Part shown: positions 11,176 through 23,784 of the stretch, in pieces
How positions within the stretch are numbered: position 1 is the first letter of the stretch
Layout: each line of letters begins with the position of its first letter
Assembly (NCBI GenBank): GCA_947044405.1
Contig: CAMRHE010000115.1
Location: forward strand, 806,001 to 870,000
Source of the DNA: Leptodactylus fallax
Taxonomy: Eukaryota; Chordata; Amphibia; Anura; Leptodactylidae
DNA: 64,000 nucleotides
Reading direction: 5' to 3'
Program-made: the position numbers and the translations under genes
Notes under the pieces: model-generated
Told to the model about the DNA's origin: nothing
Database searches by the model: none
The model's input: the letters and a program-made list of their open reading frames with translations, nothing else

Positions 11176-11805
11176 TTTTATTTTTTTTTTTTTTCAATTC
11201 AAATGTTTATTACAGTTTTATAATAATACAACAAGGTCCAGAACATGCCAATAATACAAAAATACAAACATAAACAATGCAGACCGGAACCACCCGAGGG
11301 TCCCCCTAGACGGACCCAGCCAGCAAGGCTACAGGGATAGCGAAGAAGAAGAGAAGGTGGAAAGAGTGGAAGTGGAAGGAAAGCAAAGCAGAAAAAGCGA
11401 TAAAAGCAGAGAAGGGAGAGACAGAGAAAGAAAAAAAAAAGGGGACGGGCAGCTAAGGGGTGAAAGTAGGGGGCAAACAGAAAGACATACCATATAAAGG
11501 CCCCAAAGAGGGTCCAGAGAACCAGCCGTGTCAGGTCCTCAGCAGAAGGCCCTATAATCTATAATATAACGACAGATATTAATAAATAAGCAGGCATAGT
11601 ACTGAGGCCGATGGTGGAAACAATGCACAGAGTCCAACGCTCCGGCCTAAGAGGAAGGCCCAGGGCCCAGAATCGCGTCATGCAGGAAGGAAGTGAGGTT
11701 TTCCATGCGCATAATCTCATTGACCTTTAGAATCCAGAGGGAAAGTGGAAGAGTTTCTACTCGCTCCAGTACTGCAGAATGCAAGCACGGGCTGCGAGTA
11801 ATATC
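11176..11805 (-). mobile_element. 5'-truncated L1-like LINE 3' end
   Basis: The element starts with a T-rich tract at 11176-11203, which is a poly(A) tail read on the minus strand. Minus-strand translation near the far end (about 11800 down to 11690) gives a segment including SLWILKVNEIMRMENLTSF, resembling the C-terminal end of L1/Tx1-type ORF2. The remainder is 3' UTR-like and purine-rich on the plus strand (11340-11480). No catalytic reverse transcriptase motifs remain. Confidence 0.55.
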
Positions 11806-12030
11806 ACATTTATATAGTTTTTTTTTTCATAACTTTACAAAAATTCTAAGTTTTGAAGAAAACAAAAATTCTTTGACTCACCATATTCTGAAACCTGTAA
11901 CTTTTTTATATTTTACTGTACGGAGCTGTGTAAAGTGTCTTTTTTTTTTTGCGGGACAATATGTAGTATGTATGATGTTTTGATCAGTTTTTATTTCATT
12001 TTTTAAGAGAGACAAAGCAGCAAAAAAATG
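11806..12030 (+). repeat. Fragment of the AT-rich frog repeat
   Basis: Elements such as cataactttacaaaaattct, ctgtacggagctgtgtaaag and gcgggacaatatgtagtatg match the layout seen at 5200-5700 and 61735-62300. The fragment is truncated on both sides. Confidence 0.55.
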
Positions 12031-12359
12031 CCAATTCAGTAAGCATATGCCTGTCCCTGAATGACTGTGTGCAAAAGCGTGCCTGTCTTTTACTGTCCAT
12101 GTGAATGGATTTCGGCTGCAAATTTCACGCTTTAAGTTACAATGGGCATGCAGAAAGGTATTAGCTGAAGACATCCTGCGAAGCAACATCACGGCCACAC
12201 AGAGCTGCACATGTAAATGGATGGGCTATACCTTATGGTGAAAGGACACTGAGGTTATCATAGATATCACTGTGCTGTTATTGTACTTTCCAAGAAAGCA
12301 AAATATCGTATAAGATGTTTTTACTGCTGATACACAGTAAAGGATACATACAAGCCTAT

Positions 12360-12930
12360 ATATAGGGACCAAATATACTAAGGGGGGCAAAAAACTGTGC
12401 GGCAAATGGAGGGGGGCAATGAACTACTGAGGCAAGTGGAGAACAGTATATACTGAGAGACAAGAAACCAGGGGCAACTGGATGGGGGCAAGAAACTGTG
12501 GGGGAACCTAGAGGGGGACAAAACATACTGAGGGGGACGAATTTGTGGCAGTTGAAGAGGGAAAATACATGCTGTGGGTCCAACTGGAGAGGTACATGAA
12601 ACTGAAGGGCAACTGGAGGGCAGACATTATAATATAAAGTGTCTGTGGGGGCCACTTGGAGTGATAGGTTAATGTCTTAGGGTCCACGGAGGAGACAAGT
12701 TAATGTTTGAGGGTCCACGGGAGGGGGGTTTTTGGGGGGTCTAGGTTAATGTCTGACAGCCATTGGGGCGAGACAGGTTAATGTTTGATTGGCCATTATA
12801 TTATATGGGACACTGCGGGGGTATTTGACTGTTCGATGGGCCACTGAGGGGCATTATATTGTATGGGGCCACTAAGGAGGCATTACACTATGTTAGGTCC
12901 ACTGAGGGGACATTATAATTTGGGCAGGTC
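12360..12930. repeat. Degenerate GC-rich tandem repeat
   Basis: Irregular units contain ggccactgaggggcattata, aactggaggg and gttaatgtttgagggtccac. Unit length varies and the copies are heavily diverged. The latter part (12790-12920) loosely resembles the 30-31 bp minisatellite at 45650-46235 and 53232-54125. The minus-strand 99-residue ORF across it is a repeat artefact. Confidence 0.6.
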
Positions 12931-13550
12931 AGGTATGTCTAAGTGTTTGTGATGGTGGGGTGTTCACTTATGAAACCTTTGCACTGGGTCCACCTGGTTC
13001 TTTGTGTCTGTCAGTGCTTTGTTCTCACATATACGGGTTACGATTCTGTAAAGCTCCTAGAAGTCACTGTATACCACTTGTACTTGACCTGCATCATTCT
13101 GAAAGTTATTTGAAATTCTTTGAATCTATTGAAACTAAATTTTATCTACCATTTATTTCTCAGAAGTGAGTAAGGCTGAGGTATAATATAAAAAAAACTA
13201 AAAACTGCTGTCACGTGGCAGTGAAGTGCGTGCTGTGTCACAGCTGTAATGTCTATGTAGAGTGTGCAGGGTTGGAAACGTCATCTGGGACCACTGCCCT
13301 TTAGTGGACCAGGGATGAGTCCTCTGCACCACACTTGGACCTTCCGCGCGTCTATTGAACTAAGCCTTTCAGTTGTCTGAGGATCGTGAAAAACTGACTG
13401 TAATGTTCTTTAACAGGATTACTGAAAGGAAGTCCTGAAAAATATCTGTGTATATGATAACAGATATTATCTCGTGTCTCTTCAGCTCTGAAAATGTATA
13501 TACTGTATGTGTGCGTGATAGAAGCAGCTCCTTTATAATATGTAGACTTA
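12931..13550. other. No gene seen
   Basis: A 69-residue ORF (12960-13169) has no recognised motif or matching splice phase to the gene downstream. No repeat structure was identified. Confidence 0.45.
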
Positions 13551-13680
13551 AAGAGGTTGTTCCATTACAGACACTTATTCCCTATTGAGAGATTGGAGTT
13601 GCGGCAACCCATAGCAGAATATAGAATATATCCCTTGTGGATAGGAGATAAGTGTCTGTAATAGGACAAGCCCTTTTATG
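13551..13680. mobile_element. Short MITE with mirrored ends
   Basis: aaagaggttgttccattaca at the left and gtaataggacaagcccttt at the right form an inverted pair. acagacacttattccc and gagataagtgtctgt mirror inside. Confidence 0.7.
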
Positions 13681-15600
13681 TTCAGTGATGTTGTTGGACA
13701 AACTTTATTGATATATCAGTATCTTCTCTGTGCTCTACAGGTCATATTCCCCTATACCCTTCCATGTCCTTTTATTAAAAGGGTTCTGGAATTACAACTC
13801 ATGTCCATATGTTAAGACATATGGCTGTTATAGAGGGCAGTTCCTAGGTTGGGACTCTCCTCTGTGAGCCAGAGCATCAAAACGAGCCATTGCTGAATAG
13901 CCACCATTGTATGTGATGAGCCAACCACTTGTATGTATGTCCCTGTAAGTGTCTGTTGTTTGTATATTTAGGTTTTTCTTTTGGATTTACTAGCATTATG
14001 TTACACTTGAATTTGGCCAGATTTTTAGCCCCATTCACACTGTACACTGTTGGTTTATCTAAACTTAATACCAACAACAAGAAAATAGTTCCTTTACTGA
14101 GTACACATCCATATTTCTTAATTCACCATGGATGAAACTGTGTTCCCACAAGTTCGGTTTAACTATTGGTCCAAACCAAAGAAATGTGGCTCTGTAGCAA
14201 ATTATAGTGGCCGGCAAAGGGACACCTGTGTAGTTATTCAGTTTGGTTGTCAAAACTGGTCAAGATAAAGCATAAATGACAAAATTGGAGTTGGACTAGT
14301 GGGCAAACATTGGCCTGTACATAATTGGAAGACATGATCAAGTCAGCTTGGGCAATCAAAATAATGGAAAAAGAAATAAAATTAAACTCAAGTGCATAAA
14401 AATCCCTTAGGACGTGCATCTGTGTAGGTGACTCACTCCATTAAATTTAATTTTAGTCTGAGTAAGCAGATATATATCAATAGTGAGTAAGAGAAAGAGA
14501 AAGAGAGAGAGAAAAAAAATAGATAGAGCAAGCCTCATCAGTGAAATAGCTTCCTAGCTGACGAAGTCCTGTGATCCCAGCAGCATGGGCACTGATTCAA
14601 GTAGGCAGTCTCTCTCCCTGAAGTATGAGCAGAACATGAGGGATGGGTAATGTGTAATGAGAGCTAGCAGACTTGTAGAAACAGTGACAAGCACTGATCT
14701 ACAGATTCACTATTTTTGGAATGGGGCAGACAATAACCACTTCCTGTTGTAGAATTGGGAAGAAGGAGAATGTCGAAGGGAAAGCCTTCACAGAGGTACT
14801 GTGCATGAGGACCTATATGCACTGTGTTTTTATTTTCCATTGAAAGTACACCTTAATAATTGTATAAATGATTGAGTGGCTTTACTGTATAGCTTCTACT
14901 GATGGCACCAGTAATGTGCTAAGACTCGTGTAGACCACAGCACAAGGATATGTAACAAGGTAGTCATATGCCTGCAATGTCATCGCCCACCACACTGTTA
15001 ATCTGGTACATAAAACAACCCAGACAGACATTTATAATATATGCAACCAATTTGTCTTGAATGTTTTAATGGGAAACCCCCATCTTGGCCAACTAGAAAC
15101 CTTTAAAGGGTCCAGGCCTTGGTTTTGGACTCATTTAAAAGTGCTCCTAATTTGTTGAAAGGACTCAAGTGCCTTCATCAGATGCTATTAATAAACACTT
15201 TCCTGAATGCCAAGATACGTGCTACAAAATAGTAACTAGTCCAAATGTAGAAAGTTCAGTGGTCAGGAATATCAGCGGCAATTGAACAGTTTGTATGTTG
15301 ATAGTGCTGTTTCCTTGGGCACCTGGCTATAAGTCAACAATCTTCTCTACACCTTCTTGAACTATTATAGTTACCAATTGTGAGATTACAGTTCTGCCTG
15401 CTATTATACTATTCCTCTTTCTGTGTTATTCAGATTTTATATATGCCCATCATCATTCAGACTCTAAAGTTTCGGGCATATTGATTTTGCAAGTAATTTT
15501 TATGGTCCGCTGCAAATTTTGTTGAATTTTAAAACAGTCCCAGCTTGCTGGGGTTTACATGAATAAAACACTTTTCTCTGCTTTTCGATCAGTCCCTCTG
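13681..15600. other. No gene seen; purine-rich tract inside
   Basis: Overlapping ORFs at 13877-14419 have no motif. A purine-rich tract of about 35 bp (gagtaagagaaagagaaaga and following) lies at 14484-14520. I searched by eye for an ARHGAP25 first exon here and found none with the required one-base overhang. Confidence 0.45.
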
Positions 15601-15624
15601 GTGTTGAAATATTAGCTTCTTTCC

Positions 15625-15924
15625 TGATATACTAGTGAGCTGTTTGGTGCAACGAGGGAGTCACAATTGCTCTCACCACACCATGGAACTATATTTTCCA
15701 ATGCCCAGTCCATCCATTTTTTTTGTGTTTGTATTATCTATGCTGCTGTAACAAACTGAATTTCCCCATGGTGGCAATATTAAAGGATTATCTTATCCAT
15801 CCCTCTCTGCTATGATTGAGATGTATATGTTCTGGTCCTGTCAATCATAGCAGGGAGGTCACTCTTTGGTATGACGAGAGGGATTGTGACATCCTCGTTG
15901 CACCAAACAGCTCATTAGCATATC
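15625..15924. mobile_element. Foldback MITE
   Basis: 15625-15658 and 15892-15924 are imperfect reverse complements sharing gctgtttggtgcaacgagg. The right side continues to the terminus gacagactccctttaa at about 16043, a family end also seen near 9222, 17058 and 43240. Confidence 0.7.
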
Positions 15925-16060
15925 ACAAAAAACTCGAATATCTCAGCAACGGAGGCACCGATTGGGAGGCAAAACAAAGTTTTATTCATGTGAACCCTGA
16001 ATATCTGACTGTCTATATAGATAGATAGGGATTATTCCGGTGACAGACTCCCTTTAAAGA

Positions 16061-16699
16061 GAGACCAATTTCTGAAGATATTCAGTCATTGTGGTCAGAC
16101 CAAGTGCAAAATAATCTGTATGTTATCGGATATAACCTTTTATGTAAGATGTGAGATAGACAAAGTTGTATAATGTAGGGTGGAGTACTTGTTAATGAAG
16201 TTCAATGTAGATAAATGTAAGGCTGTGCACTTGGGATAAGAAATCAATCTGTGCACATTTACAGTGTATCAAATAGTATAAGACTAGATAAAAGTGACAC
16301 TTAAAAGGACATGGAGACTTACAGTACTGTAGATACTGAACTGAAATCTAGCAATCTGTGCCAGGTAACGGCTGCCAAGGCAGATGGGGTGCATTAAAAG
16401 TGTTGCAGGTGCACATGACAAGAACTTAGTTTTGACTCACCCATCAGACCACACATGTAATATTGTCTTCAGTTCTTACATAAATATAGATAGGGATTCT
16501 TTACTGTTAAAGCAATGACACTATGAAACTTTCTGATAAAGTACATTGCGTGGTGTGGTCTGGAAGCCCTGACTGAAAGTAATAATATTACAAGTTATAT
16601 AAACCAGTTGGCTGAGATTGGTTATTAAGCCGCCCCTTGGGTACAAGACGGCTGTGAAATGTATGTTTTTCATGGCCATTTTGCACCAATTTCGTGAGC
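16061..16699. other. No gene seen
   Basis: Intergenic sequence without clear repeat structure, apart from phrases such as gtaatattgtcttcagttct. No exon was recognised. Confidence 0.4.
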
Positions 16700-17075
16700 A
16701 TCTAGCCTAAAGGTAGGTTCACATGGCAGGAATTTGAGACGAACTTCCACCCTTCTGGTTTTCCACTTCTCTCTGATTAGATGAGTGACTCACGCCCCGA
16801 CTTCTGCGGCTGATCAGATGCGGGTTCAATGGAGGGAGGAGCTGGGTAGCACTTAGGGGCCATTATCTAGACCAGAGAGCGAAGCCCCAGCAGGAGAAGA
16901 AACGCCTCTCAAGCCCTTTTCAGCTAATTTGCATAATAAGTAAATGCTGATTTTCATGAAAATGGAGCTGCAATGTAGAATAAGAAAGGCAACTTTGAAA
17001 AGTGTAGAAGCCACCCTACAAGGTACTGTCATTAGTTTGGTACCGATTTTCCTGCTGACAGACTCCCTTTAAGAG
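16700..17075. mobile_element. MITE region ending gacagactccctttaag
   Basis: The right terminus gctgacagactccctttaag at 17053-17072 is the same family end as at 16043. The left boundary is approximate. Confidence 0.45.
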
Positions 17076-18012
17076 TCAGACTCTTTGTGAAAGTACTCTA
17101 AAATATAATGTATAACAATCATTGAAGGTAAAATCATATATTAAGTGCACCTCATACAATGGCTTATTTGAGTTTCTTGGTCATTTGTTTGATATGGTTA
17201 TAGAACCGCCTGTGCATTGTACGTTGTGCAGGTAGTTATGATTTAATTGGGTTACAGGACTACAACCAAATCAGACTACAATTTGACTTATATAATGTAT
17301 AATTTCTTTCTCACATGAAAGATCTTGCAAGTACTTCTTCAGTGTCCTTATGGTATAGAACTGCTTTATGCTTGCTTTACATACCAATATGGAGTAATGG
17401 TGCAGGCTCTAATGAAGTGAGCTCTGTGGGGCGAACAGAGTTTTGCCACTGCTTGTTCTGAGCTTATTGATCCACTATCTTGTTAGTCCACAAAGACCTT
17501 TCACAAGTGGCCACATTGTTCATTTCATAGCATGTGCCCCAGGTTCACCAACAAGAAAGAAAAAGTTGTCCCAAGTGAAGAACTCTTGCCTATTGCTTTG
17601 CCCTTACAGATTATATGAATATCTTAAAAGAGAGGGTCTTCCACTTGAGACCTCCATTTGTACAGGGCCATTGGTAATAGCATGTGGCATTACTTATGGG
17701 CACTATAGCTGAGATTACATATGGGTCACAGTCTTATATCTAACAATGATAACGGCCACTGTTATGCTGTCAGAAATATTGAAGGGGCCACTCTTAGGGA
17801 ACTTACTTGTGCATAACACTGTTATATGGGAACTATACTGGCAAGAAAAGCTATGGGCATCTATTGCATTGGTACTACCATGTCACCGATAAGAGGTCAG
17901 TTCCTTGTGCCTCTTGTTACTGTCCTGGCCACATACATTTGTGGTAGAGAGGCATCTGACTGAATCTTTGCCCAAGATAATAGAAATCCTAATTTGGTGT
18001 CTGGCTTCCAAA
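17076..18012. other. No gene seen
   Basis: An 89-residue ORF (17443-17712) shows no motif. Phrases like gggccattggtaatagcatg and gggccactcttagggaactt suggest a decayed GC-rich tandem repeat around 17660-17830. Confidence 0.4.
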
Positions 18013-18181
18013 CAGGGGTATAGGTATAGGGCAGCAGAGGTGGTAGTTGTTCCTTAGCCCGGGTGGCCTAAAGCCCCGTCTGGCACATAAGAAAACATAA
18101 TATTATAAATGGCACATGTTAGGTGAGGGACTCTGATACAGATTTTGCATTGTGGTCCAAGAGCTTCATGTTATACCCCCA
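18013..18181. mobile_element. Probable hAT-type MITE, about 170 bp
   Basis: The left end caggggtata and right end tatacccccа-type terminus at 18172-18181 form an approximate inverted repeat. gtggtccaagagcttcatgt near the right end is a typical phrase of this frog family. The flanks cttccaaa and cttccctg share only the first five bases, so target duplication is unproven. Confidence 0.45.
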
Positions 18182-18712
18182 CTTCCCTGACTGTAGAAAT
18201 GGATGACCAGTGAAAGTGTGCTTTACTCTTGCAAGACCCTCATGAATTTCCAATTTGCATGAAGCTGTCCTTTACTAAAGTCAAGACATTTGGTTGTGAA
18301 ATTCTATGTAAATTCTATTTATAACTATATCAAGCGATTTCCACAGTTTGGTGGAAAAACATGTTTACGCAAGTAAACATAACGCTCATGACATGCCGCA
18401 ATGTAAGCAGTAAAGTGTTATTGTATAGACTTATGAAGAGTGGACTTATTTTTATCTGCCCTTCTACTCACTAAAAAACACTCCTACGCATTAGAGGAAG
18501 TATATTTTGAAACCTGCTTTTTGGCCACTTCCTTAAAGATTCTAAAGCCAGATGTTATTTCGCCCCAAGTTCCTGTGATAACACAGACCCTGTTTGCTGC
18601 ACCATGATGACGGGACTCTGATATTGTCTATGCTTTTACAACCGTTAGAATATACTTGGATGCACATTTAACCCCCGGGGGTCACCATCCATTTCATTGT
18701 CCCATCCTACAG

Positions 18713-18909
18713 TGCGGTCAGTCAGTATGATGACCAGTGATCATGCTTTGCCTTCTGCACGGATTCACAACTCTTTGGAGAAGCCGGTGAAATGTGGCTG
18801 GTTGAAGAAGCAACAAAAATCTTTTGTGAAGAACTGGCAGCAGAGGTACTTTGTACTGAAGGGGCAATATCTCTTCTTCTACAAAGATGAAGTTGAAAGC
18901 AAACCCCAG
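18713..18909 (+). CDS. ARHGAP25: ARHGAP25 coding exon A (N-terminus and start of PH domain)
   Basis: The acceptor cccatcctacag precedes 18713 and the donor cag|gtaaga follows 18909. The exon opens with two bases completing a codon from an unseen upstream exon. It reads [14 protein letters not shown] and then [21 protein letters not shown], the first PH strands with the conserved W and basic residues of the phosphoinositide-binding face. ATG codons at 18727 and 18730 could serve as the start in a short N-terminal isoform. Human ARHGAP25 has a comparable Met just after an RSV motif, preceded by about 25 residues from an earlier exon. The exon ends in phase 0 after KPQ. Confidence 0.95.
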
Positions 18910-21018
18910 GTAAGAGCAACCTCTTTTTGATCCTTATTTTATGTTGTCATTTTAGATACATATTGAACAACATACATAGCAAAGACTGATAGAACAAGTT
19001 ATAGCATTTAGTAAATGTCTACAGATTTGACAGATTTTCATAGTGGTTCGGTTAATTGTTTAATGCCTTGTAAACCCAAGCCAGAGTATCTGATCCAACT
19101 ATAAAAACCTCTTCATGTAGTTTGTATGCTCTCCAAGGATACAGTCAATGTACAAAGGAGCATATGTGACTGGTACGTGGGCCCATAGATGGGATGCTTC
19201 ATCCTCTTCTTTCGGGAAATATGATATAAAACTGGAGTTTCCACCTTTCCAGTAGAACTGTTTAATGAAGGTGTAATGTTGTTGAGTAAGGCTACATGCA
19301 CATGGATGATATCTGTATGCTGTCCATGTCCTCCACAGACACATTCATTTCATTAATGGACCCGGACCACAAAACGGACAGGAATAGGATCTGTCCCGAG
19401 TTTTGCCTTCAGCTCCTCACATGTGATAATGCACAGTTGTGTGTTTGGAACCATAAGAAAATAATGGGTCAGTGTGCTATCCATTAAAAACATGGATAAC
19501 ACACTTACAAAGTGCACAGTAGTATGCATGTAGCCTAAACTGGATATTGCCTTCAGTATTGGACTTTTCCCTATTTTTGCATTGGTTTCCTCCCACCCTG
19601 AGTGGACTGGCTCCCTATGTATTTGATTATATTGGGTGATGGTGTCTGAGATAGAAATTATACTCTAGGTTATTATCCCCAATGAGGACTAATAAGAGTG
19701 AATATAGAACATTAGGAAACGTGCCAGTACTATATAAATAATACATACATACATTTATAGCTATTCTCCATCTCCTAGAGACAAACAGTAAGCCACAAAT
19801 CTAATTTTAATAGTACAGGGGTCACTGATGGAAAAAAAAGAGAGGAAGTGGGAAAGAAAGTAAAGAAGTAGTATAGGGGTCCTCGTACTTTCTACTTCCC
19901 TTTTCTCTCCATTCATGAGAATTCATTTTCTAAAAAGTATACCGATGCGTACAGTGAAATTTTTTTTATGTTAGCTGATGAAATTATATATGGTATATTT
20001 TCTATGAATTTTACCTATGTATAAATGCATGCTTTGTATTATGTCGCTTAGATTGTCATGATCTAATATGGCGATTGTACTACATATGTACAGGATCATT
20101 TGATGAAATTATTTGTATTTTATGACTTATGTATATTGAATAAAGATATTAATATATGTCTTTAACTCTGGAGGAGGGCTGTGTTTTACGCCTTTTAGTT
20201 TTGGGGCCATTTGTTCATATCTTATGTTTGGCACCATATGTAGTATATGGTTTTGGAGGTCTTTTTGAAGATCATTTTCTTTTTTTTTTTTTTTTTTTTT
20301 TAAGCTACTTCATATTCTTTTTCTAAATGAATGTGAATATCTGTTCTGGGATATGACACGTCACTGGATGTAAATCAGTTTGAGGCTTTCACATAAACTA
20401 TCACTTTTAAGGGCTATAAAAATGGTCATTGTACATCCCAATGTATTTATATTTTGATTTGTGTCTGATCTATGTGCTATACTTGCTGTCATCTCTTTTA
20501 GCATCATTGAGTAATGCATTTGTGAGACCTCATGCACATGACCAAGTGTGCAGGCCAAGGGGGGCGGGAGGGTACGCAATTTTTTAATGGAAAGCACTTG
20601 GATTACACTCACATGACATCTGAGTACCTTCCAAGCTTCATTCATTCTTAGGAGGGGTTATGTCCCATTCCAATCCAATATCAGGGCCTGCTCTATACTT
20701 ATCGGAACAGAGCATTGGAGCCCCACTCGGATGGCATACTAGGTCATATGAATGTAGTCCGAAAAATGGATAAAACACGGACAGCACAAAGATAGCGTCC
20801 AAGTGCAGTCCATTATTTTTTACAGCCCCATAAACACGAACGGCTATGAAAAAATCAGACATGTGAATGGTTCCATTCACTATAATGGGTTCATTTTTTG
20901 TCCATGTGCTGTCCATTCTTTTGGACAGCACCTAGACTGAAAAATGTAAACAAAAAAGTGTGCCCAGCACCTATATCAGACCCCTGAGATAAAAATTAAC
21001 TTTTAATCCAACATTAAA
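18910..21018 (+). other. ARHGAP25 intron, first part
   Basis: It holds MITE-like text (taaggctacatgcacatgga at about 19288; agacctcatgcacatgacca near 20526) and a poly-T run at 20279-20302. No exon was recognised. Confidence 0.6.
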
Positions 21019-22008
21019 ACATTAAAGCAGCCGTAGCATCCTTTCTCTACTCCCGCTTTCTCAAACTCCACATGGAGAAAACGGAGTTCATAATCTTCAC
21101 CCCTCCTCGCACGGCCCCTCTACCTGACCCATCTATCAAAGTTAATGGAACCACACTCACCCTAGTCCCATGGGTCCGCTGCCTTGGAATAACCTTAGAC
21201 TCTGACCTATCCTTCAAGCCGCACATCCAAACCCTCAACACCTCCTGCCACCTCCAACTCAAGAACATCCATCGAATCCGCTCCTTCTTCACCCCTGAAA
21301 CTACAAAGATGCTAGTCCATGCCCTCATAATCTTCCGCTTAGATTACTGTAACATCCTTCTCCATGGCTTCCCAGCAAATACTCTCGCCCCCCTCCAGTC
21401 CACCTTAAATTGTGCCGCTCGCTAAATACACCTCTCCCCCCGTTCTTCATCGGCCGCTCCCCTCTGCCAATCCCTTCACTGGCTACCCGTCGCCCAGCGA
21501 ATAGAGTTCAAATTACTAATGCTGACATACAAAGCCATCCACAACCTGTCCCCTCCATATATCTCCGACCTAATCTCCCGCTACCTGCGCGCACGTAACC
21601 TCCGATCATCCAAAGACCTCCTACTCTGCTCTACGCTTATCCGCTCTTCACACAACCGTCTCCAAGACTTCTCCCGTGCATCCCCCATACTCTGGAACTC
21701 ATTACTAAGACACATAAGACTGACCCCAAAAATCACAAGCTTCAAGAAGGCCCTGAAGACTCACCTATTCAGGAAGGCCTACAACCTCCAATAACACTAC
21801 TGTCTCCATACCACCACCTGAACAGCCTGTACCCCACCTTCTGTCTCTATCCCTCTTCCCTCATAGATTGTAAGTCCTTGTGGGCAGGGCCCTCTATCCC
21901 ACTGTGCCAGTTGGTCACTGTTAGTATTATACTTGTCTTGTATATTCTGTGTACCGTATGTAAACCCTCAAATGTAATGAATATGTAAAGAATGATATAA
22001 TAATATGC
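21019..22008 (+). mobile_element. L2/CR1-like LINE, C-terminal reverse transcriptase fragment and 3' UTR
   Basis: The plus-strand frame from about 21072 reads EFIIFTPPR, then LGITLDSDLSFKPHI, LVHALIIFRLDYCN, LHWLPVAQRIEFKLLMLTYK, LSPPYISDL and SFKKALKTHLFRKAYN. This is the distal part of an L2/CR1-clade LINE ORF2, after the catalytic core. A single stop (TAA 21423-21425) interrupts an otherwise continuous frame up to 21794. A 3' UTR with gattgtaagtccttgtgggc follows. The fragment is 5'-truncated, as usual for LINEs, and sits in sense orientation in an ARHGAP25 intron. Confidence 0.85.
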
Positions 22009-22018
22009 TCAAAAATAT

Positions 22019-22254
22019 AATATTTGGACATAATATCCTGCAAACGCAGCAGATCATGTATGGATAAAAGAAAACAAAACCACTATAACCTAAAAACAAT
22101 GTGTGAACAATAAATGCTTCAAAGAGGTACTCACCAAAAATATTCCATATAGGAACTGACAATTGTTCACACATCATTTTTAGGTTATAGTAGTTTTGCT
22201 TTCTTTTATCTATGCATGATCTGTTGCATTTGCAGGATATCATGTCCAAATATT
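22019..22254. mobile_element. Foldback MITE with arms of about 91 bp
   Basis: 22019-22109 is close to the reverse complement of 22164-22254 (tttggacataatatcctgca against tgcaggatatcatgtccaaa). It abuts the 3' end of the LINE fragment. Confidence 0.8.
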
Positions 22255-22586
22255 GTAAGGAAGTGATATTAGCGACAGTCAATGCCTCTGACCATATACA
22301 ATTCCAGTCCACATCTTGTCTTTGTAGATCATGATTAATACTGTCGGTCCTGGAGTCTTTTATGTGTGTTTTATAGTTTCACTTCCTTCTTCTTTGTATA
22401 TGGTTTTGACACCATGAGCAGCTTTTCATATTATTATTCTGCAGTCTTGTATACTATCTATAACAGGATGTCACAGTCAGATACTGTACACAGAATATTA
22501 TTGTCAAGTTGCACCAAAGTTCATCTAAATTGCGTTGTATCCTTTGTCTCTTCTTAGCAATCTCTTTTGTTTTTTACCCTCCAAAG

Positions 22587-22674
22587 GGTTACCTCTATTT
22601 AGTAAGAAGCACAGTAAGTGAAATCTCTTGTAGCCCTGATGATGCCGGAAAATTCATCTTTGAGGTTATTCCAG
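22587..22674 (+). CDS. ARHGAP25: ARHGAP25 coding exon B (PH domain)
   Basis: The acceptor is ccctccaaag and the donor is ccag|gtaagt. The 88-nt exon encodes GYLYLVRSTVSEIS..DDAGKFIFEVIP. These are central PH strands, with the AGKF.FE motif shared by the ARHGAP22/24/25 group. It ends in phase 1 and joins the next exon to make Asp91. The fit with neighbours makes it secure despite its small size. Confidence 0.95.
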
Positions 22675-23600
22675 GTAAGTTGTAGTAAGTGGTAGCACTC
22701 TAAGAATGGCAATGGCATTTGTTTTACTTACTGATACTTTTACAGAGCTAAGTAGGATTTCACATGAAACCTGTAGCCAGACACCTGGTTTTCCACGTCT
22801 GTCATCCATGATAGGAGACATAGCTAATTAGAAAGGACCCTTAAATAGTGTGCCCCTTCCCACCATTGGTATCCTGAGCAACAAACAACTTGTCCTCAAG
22901 TGCAATTCTTAGGCACAACTTCGTTCCACTTGCCAAGATGCACGACATGACCTGTGTTCCAGACACCTCTCAAAGCATGACTGCGAGATGACTTGTACCA
23001 GCTCAAAGGACATGTCATGATCAACATATTACACAGTGCAAGTCATAATCAACACAGTAGAAGGTGTAATACAACCTTAGAGTAAGCCAAACCATGTGAT
23101 GCTGTGCTGAGGCTGTGCCTTGGCGAGACCACACAAGTATTGTGAATAGTGTCTGGATCCCTCCCATGCCTATGTATGTGACTATTGTGTGGACCAAAAG
23201 GGAGAACAGCCAACCATTATGCAGTGGTTAGTACCCACCAAAACAGCCCAAATAAAGGCCATTGTTGAATTGATAACTAGCTTATGTGTGTCCAAGACTC
23301 TTTGATATGAGTGTGGAGACAGTGAAGAAAAGTCTGTCTAGTCTGGTCCCATACAAATGCTACAGCTACTGTAGCACATGCTGCTGAAAATATTACTGCT
23401 TGCTATAATAGAAAGGTATCAGAATACATGTAGCATCACAGATTGCTGCTTACGATGATGAATAGCCACAGACTGGTTAGCATGCCCAAGATGACCACCA
23501 TAATGGACAATGGACACATAGACATCAGAACTGGGGTTTGTCACCCACGAACCACAAGTGAAATTACAATATCATAATGCTCGGCACACCCCATGTGACT
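22675..23600 (+). other. ARHGAP25 intron, no element recognised
   Basis: No repeat architecture or exon was seen in this part of the 5069-bp intron. Confidence 0.5.
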
Positions 23601-23784
23601 GCTAAGGCCCAATCACAGGCCTCAGTGATGAACCCGGGCACATGATGTCACTGTGGAGGCTGGAAGAGGCCAGAAGAGACCGAGAGAGAGACGGACCCTG
23701 GAAAGGAGGCCCAGAAGAGGTGAAGGAGGTGAGTATAAATGTTTGTTATTTCTTACACCTCCCCTGCGCATCCACCTATTATTC

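Noticed and set aside
14771..14795. ATG followed by a short frame and cagag|gtactg as a candidate first exon of ARHGAP25
   Set aside because: It ends in phase 2, whereas the exon at 18713 needs one base from upstream, and the peptide does not resemble the mammalian N-terminus.
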